Part shown: piece by piece, positions 30,901 to 33,613 of the stretch
Layout of the letters: each line of letters begins with the position of its first letter
How positions within the stretch are numbered: position 1 is the first letter of the stretch
DNA from: Branchiostoma floridae
Taxonomy: Eukaryota > Chordata > Leptocardii > Amphioxiformes > Branchiostomatidae
Length of the DNA: 33,613 nt
Direction: 5' to 3'
Assembly: GCF_000003815.2 (NCBI RefSeq)
Contig: NC_049982.1
Location: forward strand, 19,765,947 to 19,799,559
The notes under the pieces: generated by a model
What the model was told of the DNA's origin: nothing
Seen by the model: the letters and a program-made list of their open reading frames with translations, nothing else
The model's database searches: none
Made by a program: the position numbers and the translations under genes

Positions 30901-32379
30901 GCAATATGCTGTATTTGCTCTCGAGCAAATGTCGGCATTTCTAGTTTTTCTGTCTCTCTTTATGACATACAAATTCCAGAAAATTAGAACTCAAGGAGTA
31001 CATAACCCCCTGTATATTTGCTGATCGTAAACCGTTTGAAATTACAAAGGGGAGGGGGTGAAGGAACGTTCTTCTGTCGTTGACGTCATTGAGGGGTACC
31101 CCATTAATCTCCATATCAATAGATAATTTTGTGCAACTCAACAAGCGTTCAAGGGTCGCCAGAGCATTTCCACAGAAACAGCGTTCTCTGACGCTTTGCC
31201 GACCGCTGAGTCATCTCACCAATTTCTGTGTATCGTGACTACTGCACTGTGAAAATAGGAATATTTCATTCTTGATAAGGACTCATAATCGTTGAGGATA
31301 ACAGAAAAAATCCGGTGGCGTAGATGTCGATGACTCTTTATTTCTTTTCGGTAAGAGGTTTTGTTTTCTTTATATACTCTCTGACTGCCTCAGGTTTCTG
31401 GCTTAGTTGGGGAAAGAAATCTCCTTACCACGAGGATGGAACTGATACCAGGGACAGACGATGATGATGGCTATTGCATCTCCTACAAGTCAGGCAACTA
31501 TGGTCAAGTACCCGGATTTCCAGACTGCTATCTCACAACTAAAATGCTCAACTTCTTTATGGGCAGATCGGACGAGATCCGCTCCGTAGGGTTTTACCCT
31601 GCGTACTCCAGATACGCTGACAGGGGTAACTTTCTTCATTTTTGACATGCGTTATTTTGATATTTATAGGGCCATAAAAACATTGCCATTTTAATGCATG
31701 ATTGTGGACATATATCATTAGGGGACTTTTAACTTTCTTAGTTAAATTGAACCCAGAAATACAACTCCTTGCATCTGAAATATTTTGACAACCTGTGTCG
31801 AAGACGCCTTCCCTGGTATAGGAAGTAATTTCCAATTTTTGAATTCCCTAATAGTATGTTGATAAGTCCCTCGGTTATAAAATGCAGTGTCAAATGTAGA
31901 GCCATGTCTGCAGGAATATGTATGTACAAATTTGGTATAACGCTACATGAAAATCCACTTGTCAGGCGGCAGGCGGCAAAGGAAAAATATCATTTTACTT
32001 GGATACCACAAAATCCGTTATAGGCCTATTACATTATGAACATGTCAGTTATTTGCTATCTTAACTTGATGTTAATTTATCTAATACAAGGACAAAAAGC
32101 GATAGATGTTATCATTATTACAATTGTTATTTCAATCAATAAGCAATATTTTCATAATTTTCCAAGTTTAGTAACTTAATCTATCCCACAGAATTTTACC
32201 TGGAAGCACTAGGAAAGCTTCGGATGGCTGCTTGCAAGGGGATCCATATCGGCCACAACCAGACAAGAAACCCGGAGTACAATAAATACCGGTACGGTCG
32301 TGACCAGGAGGGAAACTATAGAAAGTTCATAATGAGGGTTAATTATTTTAGGAACAACGCAGACTGTTGGCATGGGTAG
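18814..32379 (+). CDS. Beta-1,4-N-acetylgalactosaminyltransferase, B4GALNT1/2-like, ten coding exons
   Basis: Model: join(18814..19004,19890..20018,24023..24129,25526..25566,25813..25996,26321..26407,27310..27494,27786..27926,31394..31625,32192..32379), 494 aa; human B4GALNT1 is 533 and B4GALNT2 about 500-570. Family GT12 enzymes use UDP-GalNAc to add beta-1,4-GalNAc to galactose in gangliosides (GM2/GD2 synthase) or to Sd(a)-type glycans in the Golgi. Seen: a type II anchor (about residues 8-25), an NCT sequon at N71, a beta-rich linker (exons 3-6), and a GT-A catalytic domain starting [11 protein letters not shown] (253-263). Then VVVADDS (282-288), [15 protein letters not shown], and the nucleotide-sugar/metal-binding WLDDDF (D330-D332). 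[18 protein letters not shown] and an [10 protein letters not shown] end follow. Gangliosides versus Sd(a)-type acceptors cannot be decided from sequence alone. Confidence 0.92.
19273..19743. mobile_element. piggyBac-like MITE (471 bp)
   Basis: TTAA at 19269-19272 and 19744-19747 flank inverted ends: CCCTATTCAGACAGGGGGC at the left and GCCTGGTCTGAATAGGG at the right. TTAA targets and CCC-starting ends fit piggyBac. The interior has several TGACGTCA-like words (19561-19600) but no transposase. It sits in intron 1 of the GalNAc-transferase gene. Confidence 0.85.
19890..20018 (+). CDS. B4GALNT-like exon 2
   Basis: Acceptor CTATTTTAG|GAGC, donor CGCAG|GTTGAT (a weak +3 to +6). Encodes [14 protein letters not shown] and the charged [19 protein letters not shown] stem, which matches the family's PAELRAA-type stem in position. 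Confidence 0.85.
20534..21600. mobile_element. DNA transposon with GGTCACAAA ends (1.07 kb)
   Basis: The left end is GCCCCGGTCACAAAGCGCG, with TTTCTTGCGAT after it. The right end is the mirror, ATCGCAAGAAATCATACGCG then GTTTGTGACCGGCGC. The left flank reads TAA and the right TTA, so the target duplication is not clean. A further similar end, AAGCCGTGGTCACAAAGGAC, lies inside at about 20644, suggesting nesting. No transposase frame was seen. Confidence 0.75.
21673..21792. repeat. Composite hairpin with direct repeats
   Basis: ACGCCAAAAAGTAGTT (21722-21737) is perfectly inverted at 21765-21780. GTAAGACGTCTGAT occurs directly repeated at 21673-21686 and 21779-21792, the second overlapping the hairpin foot by two bases. 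Confidence 0.8.
22481..22630 (+). promoter_or_regulatory. Cluster of three CCAATCAGA boxes
   Basis: CCAATCAGAAGG at 22481 and 22589 and CCAATCAGAA at 22621 all match the NF-Y consensus (CCAATCA/G) in the same orientation. They lie 280-430 bp upstream of the gene-like unit at 22913. Confidence 0.45.
22913..23116 (+). pseudogene. Small gene-like unit with broken frame, unidentified
   Basis: Reading across frames gives [16 protein letters not shown] (from 22913), [15 protein letters not shown] (from about 22956) and [19 protein letters not shown] continuing to KYGACNSL and TAA at 23114-23116. The three pieces join with small frame changes, have protein-like composition, and are followed by AATAAA at 23219-23224. 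Upstream are three CCAAT boxes. It may be a decayed short gene, a retrocopy, or chance. I do not recognise the protein. It lies in intron 2 of the GalNAc-transferase gene, same strand. Confidence 0.3.
23269..23290 (+). repeat. (CTACT)n microsatellite
   Basis: About four tandem copies of a CTACT pentamer. Confidence 0.8.
23318..23445. mobile_element. 128-bp hairpin MITE
   Basis: GGGTTAATGACCC at the left is mirrored by GGGTCATTAACCC at the right. Inside, GCTATAACCACC pairs with GGTGGTTATAGC. The whole segment can fold on itself. No target duplication could be assigned. Confidence 0.7.
23690..23800 (-). mobile_element. tRNA-derived SINE fragment
   Basis: On the minus strand GGGTTCGAATCC (23786-23775) is a near-perfect pol III B box, followed by GTTGGGAAAGGCACTTTACA and CGACTTCCTCGCTTCACTCA. 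A tRNA-like head joined to this kind of body is typical of invertebrate tRNA-derived SINEs. The A-box side was not resolved. Confidence 0.6.
24023..24129 (+). CDS. B4GALNT-like exon 3
   Basis: Acceptor TTATTTTTCAG|AAAAG, donor CCCAG|GTAAAG. Encodes [20 protein letters not shown] and [13 protein letters not shown], the conserved linker strand region. Too short to stand out as a separate open frame. Confidence 0.88.
24407..24607 (+). repeat. Degenerate ACCGAAAACA tandem repeat
   Basis: About 200 bp of irregular copies of an ACCGAAAACA-like decamer, including ACCGAAAACAACCGAAAA, ACCAAAACAACCGTAAACAA and CTACCGAAAACAAC. It lies in intron 3 of the GalNAc-transferase gene. Confidence 0.8.
24938..24964 (+). 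repeat. (GT)n microsatellite
   Basis: Uninterrupted GT run of 27 bases. Confidence 0.95.
25526..25566 (+). CDS. B4GALNT-like exon 4 (microexon, 41 bp)
   Basis: Acceptor CATTCTACAG|GTCTC, donor TACAAG|GTAAGG. Encodes [14 protein letters not shown]. It brings phase 1 back to phase 0, so it cannot be skipped without breaking the frame. Confidence 0.85.
25813..25996 (+). CDS. B4GALNT-like exon 5
   Basis: Acceptor TTTGTCAG|GTTCAA, donor AATATG|GTAAGG. Encodes [14 protein letters not shown] and [16 protein letters not shown]. The LNRQL block is a strong family signature. Confidence 0.92.
26094..26190 (+). repeat. CGCCAAGAAGG repeat, intronic copy
   Basis: TCGCCAAGAAGGTTATATTT, CAGTATGTAGGTCAAT and CATATAACTTGGGC match 1060-1150. 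It lies just after exon 5 of the GalNAc-transferase gene. Confidence 0.7.
26321..26407 (+). CDS. B4GALNT-like exon 6
   Basis: Acceptor GTCTTTCAG|TCCAC, donor GGAAAAG|GTATAT. Encodes [20 protein letters not shown] and PPILYDTGK, the last strand of the linker before the catalytic domain. Confidence 0.88.
26505..26780 (+). mobile_element. Diverged copy of the piggyBac-like MITE family
   Basis: ATTAAGACGGGATTTTGAGG, ACATAACGTATGAACGGCTA, AGTTGGCAGCAGTTTGG and AAAGTTTGGAAA line up in order with the left half of 19273-19743. The terminal repeats are eroded. Located in intron 6. Confidence 0.6.
27310..27494 (+). CDS. B4GALNT-like exon 7
   Basis: Acceptor GCACAGCAG|GTGAA, donor GCATCG|GTGAGT. Encodes the first half of the GT-A fold: [20 protein letters not shown], then VVVADDSKP and HYVMPFAS. 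Confidence 0.92.
27786..27926 (+). CDS. B4GALNT-like exon 8, DXD exon
   Basis: Acceptor CACCTTGTAG|GGTTGG, donor GACGTG|GTAAGA. Encodes [20 protein letters not shown] then LDDDFVF (D330-D332), the motif that binds Mn2+ and UDP-GalNAc in this family. Confidence 0.94.
28195..28800 (+). repeat. Four-unit tandem array, period about 150 bp
   Basis: The box TTGAACTTGA recurs at 28315, 28467, 28618 and 28767 (spacing 152, 151, 149). Before it each unit carries a GGAAC-type start, TGATTTTTGGTACGTGGG and TTTTGGGCCTCCTGGTG, with variation. The motifs are those of the dispersed family at 1255, 16510 and 18300. The array is in intron 8 of the GalNAc-transferase gene, after the DXD exon. Confidence 0.85.
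29419..29518. other. Assembly gap (100 N) in intron 8
   Basis: Exactly 100 N. The exon 8 to exon 9 junction is in phase and its protein aligns without a missing block, so no exon need lie in the gap. Confidence 0.99.
30110..30710 (+). repeat. Second intron-8 tandem array, degenerate units of 130-170 bp
   Basis: TGAAATTTG-type boxes at 30122, 30289, 30421 and 30588 each begin a unit that ends with a TTTT(A/C)GAC-AAAAATGTATATTTTGG-like block, e.g. AAAAAATGTATATTTTGGGC near 30237. It is distinct in sequence from the 28.2-kb array. No coding potential was seen. Confidence 0.75.
31394..31625 (+). CDS. B4GALNT-like exon 9
   Basis: Acceptor GCCTCAG|GTTTCTGG, donor GACAGG G|GTAACT. Joined in phase 0 to exon 8 it gives NLDV|VSGLVGE, aligning with the family's LVGG block. 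It includes C383, GFPDC (C400), [19 protein letters not shown]. An acidic DDDDG stretch (377-381) is an unusual local feature. The skipped interval of 3.5 kb shows no extra exon. Confidence 0.9.
32192..32379 (+). CDS. B4GALNT-like exon 10, terminal
   Basis: Acceptor TATCCCACAG|AATTTT. The split codon makes Glu433, then [14 protein letters not shown], an NQT sequon (N455), a basic tail and a final DCWHG before TAG at 32377-32379. The last cysteine matches the C-terminal Cys of the family. No clear AATAAA was seen in the following 1.2 kb. Confidence 0.9.
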
Positions 32380-33613
32380 TGTCAGTTGGAGATTCAGAGC
32401 TCAGATGTCAAGGCACTGACTTCAACTAGAGGTCCAATTATCATTCAGGCATTCCCAAATTTTACTAAAAATCAAACGTCAGAGTTCATTTTTTGTCCTA
32501 TTGATTTATAAACTGAAAATTTGTATCTACGAACTTTGATTTAATTTACAGCAAAGCCACAGCAGTATCCATCGTGTATTAAGCTTAAACTTGTTTTGCT
32601 ATCACAGTTTTACAACTGACAGCATTCCATTTAAATGCATTTGCTTTAACAATTCAGGTTTGTGCATGATAACGTGAAGGATAACTTACTGTGTCTAACA
32701 GTTAATGTACCAGAATATATTCTCTACATTTCGCAAGTTGTAGCAATCATTGTAAATCAAAATATATACGTTGCTATGATAGGAACAATAATACAACGCT
32801 CTATGCAAATGCTTTATAACATATCACAATTGTCAGGGTAGCTATCGCAGTCCCAGTTATTATATGCCGGCCATATATTATTGGTTGATTTTCGAGGGTC
32901 CCGGAGGGGGGGGGGGGCAGAGCAACGTAACGAAAAGCAGCTAGAGGGGTTTATTCAAATTGCTGTTCGCAGTTGTGAATTTTACAAATACCTGGCAACA
33001 TCTCTTTGGCGGTATGGCGCCAAAGAGCAATACATATACATATTACACGTACAAGTTTAAGCCGATTTGGCTGACCTCTGTTTTCTCAATCATTCATTTT
33101 GCATTACACGAACTCATTTGTTCATGCATGTAAAACCGAGTACCATTTAAAACAAACGCGTCATGACTTATATTTTGGTCTTGGCAGCAGGAACGGACGT
33201 GATGTAGGCTCTGGAAACATGCCATTACAGACCTAGAATGAATAGATCAACGCATTAATGCATTTTAGATATACCAATATACCAAAGTTTTCTCTAAAAT
33301 GTGTTAGAGTCAATTTCATTACGTATGCTTTAATATACTTACGACATTTTGTGAGCACTGACACCGCCATCACGCGTAGAAATATAACACCACAAACATC
33401 AATACTGTAAAAAAAGAAACAGAACTTATGGAATACAACGAAATTTGAAAGAAATACATTACCGTGATGTGTTTTTTTCCGTATTCTGTATACACGGCTG
33501 AACATACTCAGTGATTAGCACACTACTTTAAATGTCCAACTCTGCACTGTACAGAATAACATCCAGAATAGCAGAAACAAAGTAATAAGAACAAGCATGA
33601 TGTAAAAACAACA
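32380..33613. other. 3' flank of the GalNAc-transferase gene
   Basis: Presumed 3' UTR and downstream DNA. A run of 10 G lies near 32908-32917. No gene, clear polyadenylation signal or further repeat partner was recognised. Confidence 0.4.

Noticed and set aside
27927-31393. An additional exon between the DXD exon and exon 9
   Set aside because: The phase-0 junction of exons 8 and 9 aligns with the family with no missing block, and no frame in between matches it.

Overview
The window reads as intron-rich metazoan nuclear DNA, most likely from a lancelet (amphioxus, Branchiostoma) or a close marine invertebrate deuterostome. This is an inference from the vertebrate-like sequence and exon structure of two glycan-processing genes, the density of short inverted-repeat DNA transposons, and APE-type non-LTR retrotransposons. 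Three runs of exactly 100 N (12613-12712, 17491-17590, 29419-29518) mark a scaffolded draft assembly. There is no sign of prokaryotic gene organisation.

Two host genes can be modelled completely, and they are arranged head to head. On the minus strand is a two-exon protein O-mannose kinase (POMK/SGK196) gene, complement(join(3164..3898,9921..10271)), 361 aa, with a 6.0-kb intron. On the plus strand is a ten-exon beta-1,4-N-acetylgalactosaminyltransferase (B4GALNT1/2-like, family GT12) gene, join(18814..19004,19890..20018,24023..24129,25526..25566,25813..25996,26321..26407,27310..27494,27786..27926,31394..31625,32192..32379), 494 aa. All internal junctions are GT-AG and keep phase. Both products are expected to be type II membrane proteins of the secretory pathway that work on glycans. 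They belong to different pathways, and the sequence does not show that they are co-regulated.

The rest is mostly mobile and repeated DNA. The 5' part (1-3160) holds a MITE arm, a 650-bp repeat and other fragments. The POMK intron holds a 5'-truncated, internally deleted CR1/Jockey-like LINE with a 12-bp target duplication and a 2A-like GDVHPNPGP motif, plus a complete Harbinger-type element. The intergenic space (10272-18813) holds a piggyBac-like end, a second Harbinger-type element, a fold-back MITE, a transposon nested in the inverted partner of the 650-bp repeat, a mariner-type MITE and a minus-strand LINE. The introns of the GalNAc-transferase gene hold further transposons, a tRNA-like SINE, a small frame-broken gene-like unit with three CCAATCAGA boxes, and two separate tandem arrays.

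No new defence or metabolic system was found. The strongest points for follow-up are the nested insertion with its preserved empty site, the 2A-like motif, the repeat family found both dispersed and as a 150-bp-period array, and the decayed gene-like unit near 22.9 kb.
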